DNA of 64,000 nt from Myxococcus sp046520405. Its GTDB lineage: Bacteria > Myxococcota > Myxococcia > Myxococcales > Myxococcaceae. The translations under genes were made by a program, and so were the position numbers. Position 1 is the first letter of the stretch; each line of letters opens with the position of its first letter. This document shows positions 42,950 to 51,828 of this stretch, piece after piece. The notes under the pieces were generated by a model, which was not told the origin of the DNA, made no database searches, and worked only from the letters and a program-made list of their open reading frames with translations. The DNA lies in assembly GCA_046520405.1 (NCBI GenBank), contig JBKGHI010000009.1, positions 1 to 64,000 on the forward strand, in the 5' to 3' direction.

Positions 42950-43996
42950 TCATTTCACCACGGGGACACTCAGCTGCGTCTGCTGGCTCAGGCCCAGCCA
43001 CGTGTCCCGCCCGAGCTGGCTCGGCTCCTTGCTGGAGAGCCTGAACTGGTGCTGCACGCCCTCGGTGAGCCCCAGCTCCAAATCGTACTCCAGGGGGTCC
43101 CTCACGAAGAGCGCCACCACCTCCCGCACCAGGGGCAGCAGGTCCCCTTCCTGCATCAGCCGCTTGTAGGCGCGCGGCGGCAGCGGCCGGATGTGGATTT
43201 GAATCTTCCCCGTCCGGTCGAAGGCCTTGCCGCCCAGCAGCATGTTGCGGCCCAGCTGGTGGTTGGAGTGGCCCAGCCGCGCCCGGGCGTCGATGTCCAC
43301 CCAGCGGCCCACGAACTGGCGCACCGACACCCGCGCGCCCTCCAGGTCCTCGCCGAGCACGTCCTCCAGCGCGACCTCCAACTGGTCGGACGTCCTCGCC
43401 CGGCTGGCCAGCAGCGGGGCGATTCGCAGCAACCGCCAGGTGGGCAGCGTCGCGTCCAGGGGCTTCTCGTAGGTGTCGAAGCCGCCCAGCGCCAGCAGGC
43501 GCCGGGACCACTGGTCCGAGAAGGACGTGTCCGTCTCGCTGGTGACGCGGTACTTCGATTCGATGCGGTACAGCAGCGACAGCAGCCGGTGGTGGAAGAG
43601 GTCCAGGAACTCGCGCCGCGCCGGGTGGTCCGGGTCCTCCTGCGCGACTTCCTCCGCCATGTAGTGGGGGAGGGGACTCACCGCGCCTGTCAGGCCCAGG
43701 AAGCGTGTCACCACCTCGAAGAGCGGCCGCTTCTTCGAATACGGGTCCTCCGCCCGCCCCGGCACCTGGTGCAGCGTCACCGACGACACATCGCTGGAGG
43801 GGAACCCCAGGGACGGGTCGTGCCGGAAGCGAATCATCTCCTCGTTGACGGGGCCCGTGCCGCCCACGCGGGTGGCCTGCGAGGTGAGCCGCTCCAGGAA
43901 CGCCACGAGCGGGAAGAAACCCACCCGAGGCGCCAGCTCGGCCAGCTTCTGGGCCGCTTCTACAAGAGCGTCTGGGTGCCGTTCCTCGGAAGCCAC
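42950..43996 (-). CDS. tssG: TssG, T6SS baseplate wedge protein
   Basis: 348 residues (ImpH/VasB family). Start chosen at GTG 43996, with ggag six bases upstream, overlapping the end of tssF by 37 bases as is common for this pair. Landmarks are VGFFPLVAFLERLTS, FPSSDVSSVTLHQVPG and LGLTGAVSPLPHYMAEEV (the TssG signature), then FLDLFHHRLLSLLYR. It forms the baseplate wedge with TssF, TssE and TssK. Confidence 0.92.
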   Translation of the reverse strand: MASEERHPDALVEAAQKLAELAPRVGFFPLVAFLERLTSQATRVGGTGPVNEEMIRFRHDPSLGFPSSDVSSVTLHQVPGRAEDPYSKKRPLFEVVTRFLGLTGAVSPLPHYMAEEVAQEDPDHPARREFLDLFHHRLLSLLYRIESKYRVTSETDTSFSDQWSRRLLALGGFDTYEKPLDATLPTWRLLRIAPLLASRARTSDQLEVALEDVLGEDLEGARVSVRQFVGRWVDIDARARLGHSNHQLGRNMLLGGKAFDRTGKIQIHIRPLPPRAYKRLMQEGDLLPLVREVVALFVRDPLEYDLELGLTEGVQHQFRLSSKEPSQLGRDTWLGLSQQTQLSVPVVK

Positions 43997-45711
43997 GCGA
44001 ACTCCGTCTGCGAGGGGTGGAGCCGGATGCTCAGCTCGTTGAACGAGTTGATGGTGACGTGAGAGGCGAGCAGCTCCTCCAGCACGCAACCGAAGAGGAA
44101 CGAGTCCCCCACGCCCATGAAGTTCTCTTCGTCCAGGTCCACCCGGGTGCGGTGGCCCCGCAGCGGCGCGCCCTCCAGGAAGCGTGTCACCGGCTTCGTC
44201 TCCACGGCGCGGATGGCGTTGATGCGCAGGCGGCTGGCGCGCGCCGCCAGGTTGTCGGTGAGCGAATGGAAGTTGTACAGGTCCATCAGCCGCCGCAGCG
44301 CGGCCGCGTCCGCCAGCGAGTGCTGGTTGATGGCCAGGTGAGACAGGAGCCGCCAGTGCAGCTCGGCGCCCAGCGGCGCGCGCGCGGGCCGGCTCACCGG
44401 GGAGATGTTCTTGAACTTCGCCTGCGTGGGACTGGCGGACGTGGAGGCCGTCAAATCACCCACCTGCAGCCGCGAGGGCAGCGAGCGGTTGGTGCACGTC
44501 AGGTCCATGGACAGCGCCTCCTCCCCGACGAGGTCCGGCGCGACGTTGCGCGGCGTCTCCAGGGAGATGTACGTGTCGATGCCCTCATCCAACGGCGAGT
44601 GCGCCCGGCGCAGCCGATAGAAGGACTGCTCCGCGTCCCCGCCCGCGGTGTGGGTGAACTCGTGGAAGGGGCGGTAGACGCGGCGCTCGTTGCGTCCGGC
44701 CTTCAGTCCCGTCACCGTGTCCACGGAGTAGATTTCCGCGTGGTTGGGCGGCAGGTCGGAGGCGCGCAGCAGGTGCTCGCGGTCCAACGCGTGGTGGAGG
44801 ATGGGGTCCGCCGGCACGTTGAAGAGGTTCACCACCGGCGCGCAATGCAGCCGGAACATCTCCCGGTGGATGCGCGCGTCCAGGGGCGGCGGCCGCTCCA
44901 GATGGAAGGCAAGCTCGAAGCGGTCTTCCTTCAGCCCCACGGCGGCGTCCAGCCCGCGGACCTCGAAGAACAGGAACTTCTCCGGCAGCGTCAGGTACTC
45001 CTGGAGGTGCCGGTAGCCCTCGCTGGCGCGGGGCCAGGGCAGCAGCTTGAAGTCGCGGTGGAAGCCCACCGGCTGGATGGCGTTCGCCGCCAGCTTGATG
45101 CCTTCTCCCTGCGCCGCCGCGCCGCGCACGCGCACCTGGCGGCAGTAGCGCAGCAGCCACAGCAGCACCACCGCCGCGGCGGACAGGTCGGCGTGGATGA
45201 AGAAGCGCAGGCCCTGTTCGCGGAACACCTCCGCGCGGCCCTGCTCCGTCGTTTGGAAGAAGAGCCGCAGCACCGGCGCGGTGATGGACGAGCGGTCCAG
45301 GAGCGCGTCGGTGAGCTGCACCGGCAGCAGGTCCACGTCCGTCGTCGTGCGGAAGACGCAGCTGGTGCCGTCAATGGGCTGGGACGCCACCTCCGCCCCG
45401 GCCGCCAGCCGCGAACGGCCACGCAGCGCGCGCAGGTGCGGGGTGAACTCGACGATGGAGGCGGCCGGCAGCGGGCGCAGGTAGTGCGGCAGCAGCAGCT
45501 CGGTGAGGCCGTGCACCAGCTCCGGCACGTCGTCGTCCACGCGCTCGCGGATGCGGGCCGCGAGGAACGCGAAGCCCTCCAGCAGCCGCTCCACGTCCGG
45601 GTCCGCGCCGCGCTCCACCAACATGCCCGCGACGGAGGGGTTGGCCAGCCCGAAAGCGCGTCCCATCTCCCGCAGGTACGACAACTCGCTCAGGTAATAC
45701 TTGCTGAACAT
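43960..45711 (-). CDS. tssF: TssF, T6SS baseplate wedge protein
   Basis: 583 residues (ImpG/VasA family), full length. Starts MFSKYYLSELSYLREMG, with FGLANPSVAGMLVERGADPD and LLEGFAFLAARIRERVDDD typical of the N-terminus and PHYLRPLPAASIVEF after it. It is the main wedge subunit of the baseplate, binding two copies per TssG. It sits between tssE and tssG and overlaps tssG. Confidence 0.94.
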   Translation of the reverse strand: MFSKYYLSELSYLREMGRAFGLANPSVAGMLVERGADPDVERLLEGFAFLAARIRERVDDDVPELVHGLTELLLPHYLRPLPAASIVEFTPHLRALRGRSRLAAGAEVASQPIDGTSCVFRTTTDVDLLPVQLTDALLDRSSITAPVLRLFFQTTEQGRAEVFREQGLRFFIHADLSAAAVVLLWLLRYCRQVRVRGAAAQGEGIKLAANAIQPVGFHRDFKLLPWPRASEGYRHLQEYLTLPEKFLFFEVRGLDAAVGLKEDRFELAFHLERPPPLDARIHREMFRLHCAPVVNLFNVPADPILHHALDREHLLRASDLPPNHAEIYSVDTVTGLKAGRNERRVYRPFHEFTHTAGGDAEQSFYRLRRAHSPLDEGIDTYISLETPRNVAPDLVGEEALSMDLTCTNRSLPSRLQVGDLTASTSASPTQAKFKNISPVSRPARAPLGAELHWRLLSHLAINQHSLADAAALRRLMDLYNFHSLTDNLAARASRLRINAIRAVETKPVTRFLEGAPLRGHRTRVDLDEENFMGVGDSFLFGCVLEELLASHVTINSFNELSIRLHPSQTEFAWLPRNGTQTLL

Positions 45712-45747
45712 CCTCGCCCTCCGCCACGCACCCCTGGATTCACCGGC

Positions 45748-46143
45748 TCACCACAGGTCCACGCGCCCGCCCGGATGCACCTGGGTGTGGAAGCGCACCA
45801 GGCCGCGCCGGTCCCGGGTGGCCAGCTGGGCGGTGATGTCGAAGCGCAGCGCCGTCGGGTCCACCGGGTCCGCGCTGTGCTGCACCATCACGCTCTTCAG
45901 GCGCGGTTCGAACTCCTGGATGGCCTGCCGGATGGACTGCGTCATCCGCGGTATCGCCGACGGGTAGGAATGGACGATGTCGTTCAGGTCCAGGATGCCG
46001 TACGCCGGCGACGCCACGGATTCTCCCTTGCGCGTGTTGAGCAGGCTGCGCAGGTGCTCGGCGATGGATTCAACGACGTCGCCGGGCGGGGCGAGCGTGC
46101 CGTTGCCTTCAGCGATGCGCGACAACAAGCCTCGGGAGCTCAT
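45748..46143 (-). CDS. tssE: TssE, gp25-like T6SS baseplate protein
   Basis: 131 residues of the GPW/gp25 family, starting sheath polymerisation from the baseplate. Visible: VVESIAEHLRSLLNTRKGES, YGILDLND, and FEPRLKSVMVQ with the conserved acidic residue of the EPR motif. It lies 36 bases before tssF. Confidence 0.93.
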   Translation of the reverse strand: MSSRGLLSRIAEGNGTLAPPGDVVESIAEHLRSLLNTRKGESVASPAYGILDLNDIVHSYPSAIPRMTQSIRQAIQEFEPRLKSVMVQHSADPVDPTALRFDITAQLATRDRRGLVRFHTQVHPGGRVDLW

Positions 46144-46171
46144 GGATTCTCTTCAGCAGCAGGGTACCCCA

Positions 46172-46213
46172 CCGCCGGCCGCCCGCGTAGCCCACTGCAC
46201 GGACGGCCGGTGG
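46172..46213 (-). terminator. Stem-loop after hcp
   Basis: CCGGCCG (46175-46181) and CGGCCGG (46204-46210), extended by ACC/GTGG, form a strong stem starting about 12 bases after the hcp stop and before tssE. There is no T run. It may partly stop transcription or protect the hcp message, which would favour high Hcp output relative to the downstream genes. Confidence 0.45.
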
Positions 46214-46224
46214 AGGGAAGGACA

Positions 46225-46716
46225 TCAACGCTGGGTGTCCCAGGTGTCCTCGTGCGTGACGCCGCCCTGGGTGATGGTCCAGTTGATGGTGTGGAACACC
46301 AGCTGGACGGTCTCCATCGGGGGCAGGTTGGTGCTGGCCGGAACGAAGGAGTTCGGCACCGTCTGCTGGATGGCGTTGATGCGCGCCTTCTTGATGGACA
46401 CCGTGTAGAACTGCTCGGTGGTGCCATCGCCCGTCGGGTTCGGACGGAAGAACTTGAAGGTCGCGTCGACGACCTGGTTCTCGGTGAGGGCCTTCATCAG
46501 CAGCGGCGACGCCTTGTCGATGCGCTTGGTGATTTCGATGCCCTCGTACTGGCGGCGGCCCGTCGCCAGACCGGAGCCGGCCTCGCGAGCGGTGAAGACC
46601 TTCTGGCTGTACGCGACGCACTCGATGGAGTCCGCGCGGCCCAGGCTGGTCTGCGTGCTGTCGCCCTTGATGTCCGTCCCGTTCGCCTTCAGGTACAGGT
46701 GTACTGATTCAGCCAT
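46225..46716 (-). CDS. hcp: Hcp (TssD), T6SS inner tube protein
   Basis: 163 residues from ATG 46716; the frame to 46770 is rejected because Hcp begins MAESVHLYLKANGTDIKG. GYE-type variants are present (RRQYEGIEITKRIDKASPLL). It stacks as hexameric rings to form the expelled tube. In the 119-base gap to tssC the minus strand can form GCGCGC and CCCGGG stems upstream of the start, so hcp may have its own processing site or promoter. Confidence 0.95.
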   Translation of the reverse strand: MAESVHLYLKANGTDIKGDSTQTSLGRADSIECVAYSQKVFTAREAGSGLATGRRQYEGIEITKRIDKASPLLMKALTENQVVDATFKFFRPNPTGDGTTEQFYTVSIKKARINAIQQTVPNSFVPASTNLPPMETVQLVFHTINWTITQGGVTHEDTWDTQR

Positions 46717-46835
46717 GACTTCAACCTCTTCGCTTTGCGCGCGTCCGCGCGCTGGTGGACCCGGGCTCACCGTAAACCCGGGCTTGTTGGAGCCCCTAAA
46801 CTAGCTGAAACGACCGACGCTGGGTGAAACGGGCT

Positions 46836-48320
46836 CTACTCCTTGTCCAACTTGCCCACGAGGGACAGGGTGAACGACGCGCCCATGTACTTGAAGTGGG
46901 GGCGCACCTGCAGGCTGCAGCGGTACCAGCCCGGCTGACCGTCCACGTCCTCCACCACCACGCGCGCGGCGCGCAGGGGACGGCGCGAGCGCACGGCGGG
47001 CGCGGGGTCATCCATGTCGGAGATGTACTGGCTGAGCCAGTGATTGAGCTCACGCTCCAGGTCGGACTTCTCCTTCCAGCTTCCAATCTGCTCGCGCTGG
47101 AGCACTTTGATGTAGTGCGCCAGGCGGGTCATGATGAACATGTAGGGAAGCTGCGTTCCCAGACGGTAGTTCGTCTCCGCCGCCTTGCCCTCCGGGGTGT
47201 TGCCGAAGAAGCGGGGCTTCTGCGTGGAGTTGGCGCTGAAGAAGGCCGCGTTGTCGGAGTCCTTGCGGAAGACGAGCCCGATGAAGCCCTCCTCGGAGAG
47301 CTCGAACTCGCGCCGCTCGGTGAGCAGGACCTCGGTGGGAATCTTGGTCTGGACCTCCCCCATGGCCTCGTACTGGTGCAGCGGGAGGTTCTCCACCGCG
47401 CCGCCGGACTGGGGACCGATGATGTTCGGGCTCCAGCGGAACTTGGCGAACGAGTCCGCCACGCGGCTGGTGAGCGCCACGGAGGCGTGACCCCACAGGT
47501 AGCGCTCGTGGCTGCCCACGACGTCCTCGGTGAAGTTGAAGGCCTTCACGGGGACCGTCTTCTCACCGTAGGGCAGGCGCAGCAGGAAGCGCGGCAGCGC
47601 CAGGCCCACGTAGCGGGCGTCCTCGCTCTCGCGGAAGGAGTGCCACCGGGCGTACTGCGGACCCTCGAAGAGCGACTTGAGGTCCTTCAGGTCGGGCAGC
47701 TTGAGGAAGCTCTCCTCGCCGAACACCTCCGGCGCGGCATTGCCGATGAAGGGCGCGTGCGCCATGGCGGCCACGGAGGCGCACTTGCGCAGCAGCTCCA
47801 TGTCCTGCGGGCCCACGTTGAAGTCGTAGTTGGCGGAGATGATGCCGTAGGGCTTGCCACCAAAGACGCCGTACTCGTTGGAGTACACCAGCTTGTACAG
47901 GCCGCTCTTGGTGACCTCGGGCGCGTCCTCGAAGTCCTTCTGGAGGTCGTCCTTGGAGACGTTCAGCATCTCCACGCGGGTGTTCTCGCGGAAGTCGGTG
48001 CGGTCCACCAGGAACTTCAGCGAGCGCCACGAGGACTCCAGCTTCTGGAACTCCTTCGCGTGGAGGATTTCGTTGACCTGGGAGGACAGCCGCTTGTCGA
48101 TTTCGGCGATCATCGCGTCGACGAGCGCCTTGTCCACGCGCTCCTCGGCGCGGTTGGGCGCCAGCATCTCCGTGATGAAGGCCTGCACGCCGCGCTTGGC
48201 GACGTCGTAGCCCTCGTCCTTCGGCTTCAGCTTGGCCTCGGAGAGGATTTCGTCGAGCAGGGACAGCGAGGCGTCGTTGGCGACCGCCGTGGACTTCTGG
48301 GTCTGGGTCTCGTTGGGCAT
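46836..48320 (-). CDS. tssC: TssC (VipB), T6SS sheath large subunit
   Basis: 494 residues, full length. It forms the contractile sheath with TssB. Landmarks are KEFQKLESSWRSLKFLVDRT, the FGGKPYGIISANYDF stretch, RVADSFAKFRWSPNIIGPQS and the C-terminal LERELNHWLSQYISDMDDP. It lies 25 bases after tssB. Confidence 0.96.
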   Translation of the reverse strand: MPNETQTQKSTAVANDASLSLLDEILSEAKLKPKDEGYDVAKRGVQAFITEMLAPNRAEERVDKALVDAMIAEIDKRLSSQVNEILHAKEFQKLESSWRSLKFLVDRTDFRENTRVEMLNVSKDDLQKDFEDAPEVTKSGLYKLVYSNEYGVFGGKPYGIISANYDFNVGPQDMELLRKCASVAAMAHAPFIGNAAPEVFGEESFLKLPDLKDLKSLFEGPQYARWHSFRESEDARYVGLALPRFLLRLPYGEKTVPVKAFNFTEDVVGSHERYLWGHASVALTSRVADSFAKFRWSPNIIGPQSGGAVENLPLHQYEAMGEVQTKIPTEVLLTERREFELSEEGFIGLVFRKDSDNAAFFSANSTQKPRFFGNTPEGKAAETNYRLGTQLPYMFIMTRLAHYIKVLQREQIGSWKEKSDLERELNHWLSQYISDMDDPAPAVRSRRPLRAARVVVEDVDGQPGWYRCSLQVRPHFKYMGASFTLSLVGKLDKE

Positions 48321-48345
48321 GGTGATTCGGTTCCCCCGGAAAGGG

Positions 48346-48840
48346 CTACTTGGTCTCTTCGGTCAGACCCAGTTCCTTGATGAGCGCCTTGCGTCCGTCC
48401 TCGTCCGCGAGCAGCGCCTGGAGCTTCTTGCGGAACGCCGGCAGGTTGCCCAGGGGGCCCTTGAGGGCGTTGAGCGCGCTGCGCAGCTCCAGCAGCTTCT
48501 TCAGCTCCGGCACCTGGTTGACGACGCTCTCGGGCGAAAAGTCATTCAGGTTCTTGAACTGGAGCGACACGTTCATCGTGGCGCCCGGGTCGGCCGAAAG
48601 CTTGTCGGCGGCGGTCAGCGTGACCTTGAGGTTCTGCTGGGCCATGACTTCGTTGAAGTTGGCCTTGTCCACGTTGATGGGCGCGCGCTGTTCCAGCGGA
48701 CGGGCGTCTTCCTGACCCGTGAAGTCACCCAGCATCAGCACCTTGAGCGGCAGCTCCACCTGCTCCTGCGCATTGCCGGTGGCGGGCTTGTAGACGATGT
48801 TGACTCGCTCGGTCGGGGCGACGGAACTCTCTTTGCTCAT
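48346..48840 (-). CDS. tssB: TssB (VipA), T6SS sheath small subunit
   Basis: 164 residues. Starts MSKESSVAPTERVNIVYKPA; VELPLKVLMLGDFTG and PESVVNQVPELKKLLELRSAL are family landmarks. It interlocks with TssC in the sheath and contributes to ClpV recognition in systems with canonical TssH. It is 81 bases after tssA. Confidence 0.95.
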   Translation of the reverse strand: MSKESSVAPTERVNIVYKPATGNAQEQVELPLKVLMLGDFTGQEDARPLEQRAPINVDKANFNEVMAQQNLKVTLTAADKLSADPGATMNVSLQFKNLNDFSPESVVNQVPELKKLLELRSALNALKGPLGNLPAFRKKLQALLADEDGRKALIKELGLTEETK

Positions 48841-48921
48841 CTGCGGCTTTCTCCTTGAAAACTGCGTAGAAGACGCGGGCGTCGCATGGGGGAGAGCTTC
48901 GCCGCGGTACGACGGGGGCTT

Positions 48922-50880
48922 CTATTCGCCGACGCGCAGCGTGGCGGAAGAGTCCAACAACGCTAGACGACGATACCGGTTTCGAAATTTCACTGCCACC
49001 GGGCCCGATGTCTTTTCCGTGGGGATTCGGGTTTGCAGCCACCCTTCCAGACACGCGGCGGCGAGCGCCGGCTCCCAGGTGTCGAGCGCATGCGCGGAGA
49101 CCTCTGCGTCCAACGCATCAAAGACGGCGCGGGCGAGCGGCAACTGGCCCGCATTGGCACACAAGCGCGCCAATTCCAGCCGGGCGATGAAGCGGGCGCG
49201 GCCAGTCCCGGCGGCCGCGACGGCGGCCTGCAACCGGGTGACAGCTTCGTGAACGCGGCCTTCCTCCAGCAACGTGCGGGCTTCGGCTTCCAGCGCCGCG
49301 CCATCGCCATGGACAGACGGGCCCAGCGCGAGGGGCGCCAGTGACAGGGCCGTGGACAGAGCGGCGGCCGAAGCCGCGGGTGGGGGCGCGCTCGCGCGGA
49401 GGACCTCGTCGCGCAGCCAGTCCCGGGTGGCGTCGTCCGTGAGCGGGGTGCCCAGGGTGGAGATGAGCGCTTCCACGCCGGCCATCCGCCGCAGTTGGAT
49501 GGCCAACTCCTGCACCAGCGCGGTGCGCGCCCCGGCGTATGCGGCGCCCAGGCCCTTCAAGGCGGTGGCGCTGTAGCGGTGGAGCGTCAGGCTGAAGCGG
49601 TGACGGGCCAGGGCGGACTCGCATTCGTCCAGCAGGTCGCCCCAGCGTTGGTTCTGCTCCAGGGTCTCCAGCTTGGTGCGCAGCAGGTCCGGTACGGGAT
49701 GAATCTGGGTGCGGCCATTGCCATCCGCGGCGGGCGGCTGGGACAGGTGCAGCCACAGGCCCATGCGGTTGAGGCGGTAGGAGAGCGGGTCTTCAGGGCT
49801 CGCCCGGCGCAGCGCATCCGAGGCGCTCAACAACGCGCCGCCCACGGTGCGAAGGAAGTCCGTCACCGCCTCCGCGCTGGACAGGTCCGGAGCGGAAGGC
49901 AGCTCGGGGAGGGCTGGGACCTCGATGGCGGCGGCGCGCGGAGGGGCGCTCTGTGAGGCTTTGACGGGTGGGGTGGAGGCCCGGGCGGTGTTGCCTTTGC
50001 CCGTGGCGCCACCAGTGTCTTGAGCTGCGTTGGCGTTGCCCGCGCCCTGGCCTTGGGGTGCCTTGCCGTTGCTTCCCGCGGTGTCAGTGGCCGCGCCTTG
50101 TCCTGGGGCGTGCTTGCCATGGTCCGCGTCCAGGGCGGCGCGGCGGTCCGTGCCGGGCGCGGCCACGTCGGCGCTGTCTGGCGACTCACTGGTCGGTTGG
50201 GCCTGAGCGCCGTCCGCGTCCTGGCGTGACGCGTCTCCTTCTGCGGACGGACGCGACGCATCCGCGTTCTCCGGGGACGCGGCGCGTCCAGCCGGCACGC
50301 TGGCGGGCTCGGGTTCGGGGAGCCCGGCGCGGAGCCGGGCGATGGCCTCCTGGAGGGGCCCGAAGGCGGGCGCCATGTCAGAGAACCGCTCGCGAGAGAG
50401 CTGGGCGAGTCGCTTCACCGCGACGGCCAGCGCCTCCAGGGGCTCCGCGCTCACGGAGGCCTGGTCCACGGTGGGCAGGATGCGGCCCAGCCGGTCCACG
50501 AACCAGCCCACGGCGTTGGCCCGGCCGCGCAGCCGCTTCGCCTCTGGGAAGAGTCCCTCCCAGTACTGCTCCGTCACCTCGGCGAGCACGGCCGCGCCGG
50601 TGGCCGCGCCGTCCACGCCGCGCGTGGCATACAGGCCATAGGCCATGTACGAGGCGAGCCAGAGGTCCTTCGTGGTGTGCTTCAGCAGCTCGCTGGCGCC
50701 CTCGACGACGGCATCCCAGCGCACGGCGTTGCTGGCCGGGGACTCCAGCTTCGCCACCTCCAGCGCGACGGCCTCATACGTAGGCTCGTGCTTCGCCTGC
50801 ACGCCGGCCGGGGACGCCCCCGGGACGGGCCCGGCCCAGGGACGGGCGCGTTCGCGAAGCTGTTCCAAGGTGGGCGGCAT
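48922..50880 (-). CDS. tssA: TssA, T6SS assembly cap/baseplate protein
   Basis: 652 residues, long for the family. The N-terminal ImpA domain is present (ASNAVRWDAVVEGASELLKH and the YWEGLFPEAKRLRGRANAV signature). Residues of about 195-320 are a low-complexity Ala/Gly/Pro/Asp linker. The C-terminal helical part (TLEQNQRWGDLLDECE) resembles the VasJ-type tail of short TssA proteins. It coordinates baseplate, tube and sheath assembly. It sits 15 bases after tagF. Confidence 0.88.
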   Translation of the reverse strand: MPPTLEQLRERARPWAGPVPGASPAGVQAKHEPTYEAVALEVAKLESPASNAVRWDAVVEGASELLKHTTKDLWLASYMAYGLYATRGVDGAATGAAVLAEVTEQYWEGLFPEAKRLRGRANAVGWFVDRLGRILPTVDQASVSAEPLEALAVAVKRLAQLSRERFSDMAPAFGPLQEAIARLRAGLPEPEPASVPAGRAASPENADASRPSAEGDASRQDADGAQAQPTSESPDSADVAAPGTDRRAALDADHGKHAPGQGAATDTAGSNGKAPQGQGAGNANAAQDTGGATGKGNTARASTPPVKASQSAPPRAAAIEVPALPELPSAPDLSSAEAVTDFLRTVGGALLSASDALRRASPEDPLSYRLNRMGLWLHLSQPPAADGNGRTQIHPVPDLLRTKLETLEQNQRWGDLLDECESALARHRFSLTLHRYSATALKGLGAAYAGARTALVQELAIQLRRMAGVEALISTLGTPLTDDATRDWLRDEVLRASAPPPAASAAALSTALSLAPLALGPSVHGDGAALEAEARTLLEEGRVHEAVTRLQAAVAAAGTGRARFIARLELARLCANAGQLPLARAVFDALDAEVSAHALDTWEPALAAACLEGWLQTRIPTEKTSGPVAVKFRNRYRRLALLDSSATLRVGE

Positions 50881-50895
50881 AGGCGGCGTGGGGCT

Positions 50896-51827
50896 TCAGC
50901 GCGAAAGCGTTTGCAACAGCTGTTCCAGGGTGGTGGACGGCGCGTCGATGACCTGACGGGCCGAGGCCGTGAGGCCCTTCCGGGCGACGTCGATGGCGGC
51001 TGGGCGTTCCGTGCGCAGCGGCCACACCTGCGCGCCCGGGCGGCTGGGCTGGGCCATGGCGAGGAAGAGGGCGGGGGAGGGCGCTCCCAGGCTGATGAGC
51101 AGCCGGGGCTTCTCGCCTTCCGACCAGAAGAAGGCCGGAGGCTGCTGCGTCCACTTGAGCAGCCGCGCTGACAGCTCCAGCCACGCCACCGGCCCCACGC
51201 GCGTGGACAGCGCGCAGTCCAGGGTGACGCCGGCTGGCAGCTGCTCCTTGCTCCGCTCGCTCGCGCACGCGGTGAGGAAGGTGTGCAGGGCGTAGTAGCG
51301 CCCACCGTCCGGGGCGCCCTCCACCACCGGACTCAGCAGGTCCACGGCGTGGTGGTCCGTCAGGACGGCGTCGCGCAGCCGCTTCGCGAGGCTGTAGTCC
51401 CCCGGGCCGGCAGCGGGAGCGCCGCCACCTGCTCCAGCAGTTGGGACACCTCCAGCTCCGACGCGGCCTGGGCCAGCGCACCGGCGGCGCGCAGGAAGGG
51501 CTGGTAGGCCTCCGGCGTCAGCGCGAGGCGCGCGGCCGTCTCCGCCGAGGACACCTCGGTGAAGAGGGCCAGGGGGAAAGCCCGGCCCACGCTGTCCTGA
51601 CTGGGCGCCATCAACCCCACCAGCGCCTGCTTCTGGCCGGGCGCGGTGAAGACGAAGGACACGGGCTCGGCGGGCAGCTCCAACCGGGCCCTTCGCGAGC
51701 GCTCCACGCCCGCTTCCATCCAACCGTAGAGCTGGAGGGCCAGCGGGGTGGCCGCGTTGTGCCGGATGAACTCCGCCTGCCGGGGCGTCTTTCCCAACAG
51801 GCCGATGCGCGGCGACTGCACTGCCAT
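50896..51827 (-). pseudogene. tagF: TagF, T6SS-associated regulator, frameshifted
   Basis: ATG 51827 lies one base after the tssM stop (TGACATG). The first 140 or so residues are a TagF domain (GLLGKTPRQAEFIRHNA, then DSVGRAFPLALF). The frame is lost in a G run near 51402-51406: five Gs where six would give ARGDYSLAKRLRDAV. The rest of the protein follows in the next frame to 50896. TagF represses T6SS firing post-translationally, usually opposing Fha/PpkA, neither of which is in the window. If the indel is real, repression might be lost; if it is a base-calling error, the restored protein has about 310 residues. Confidence 0.8.
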
Positions 51828-51828
51828 G

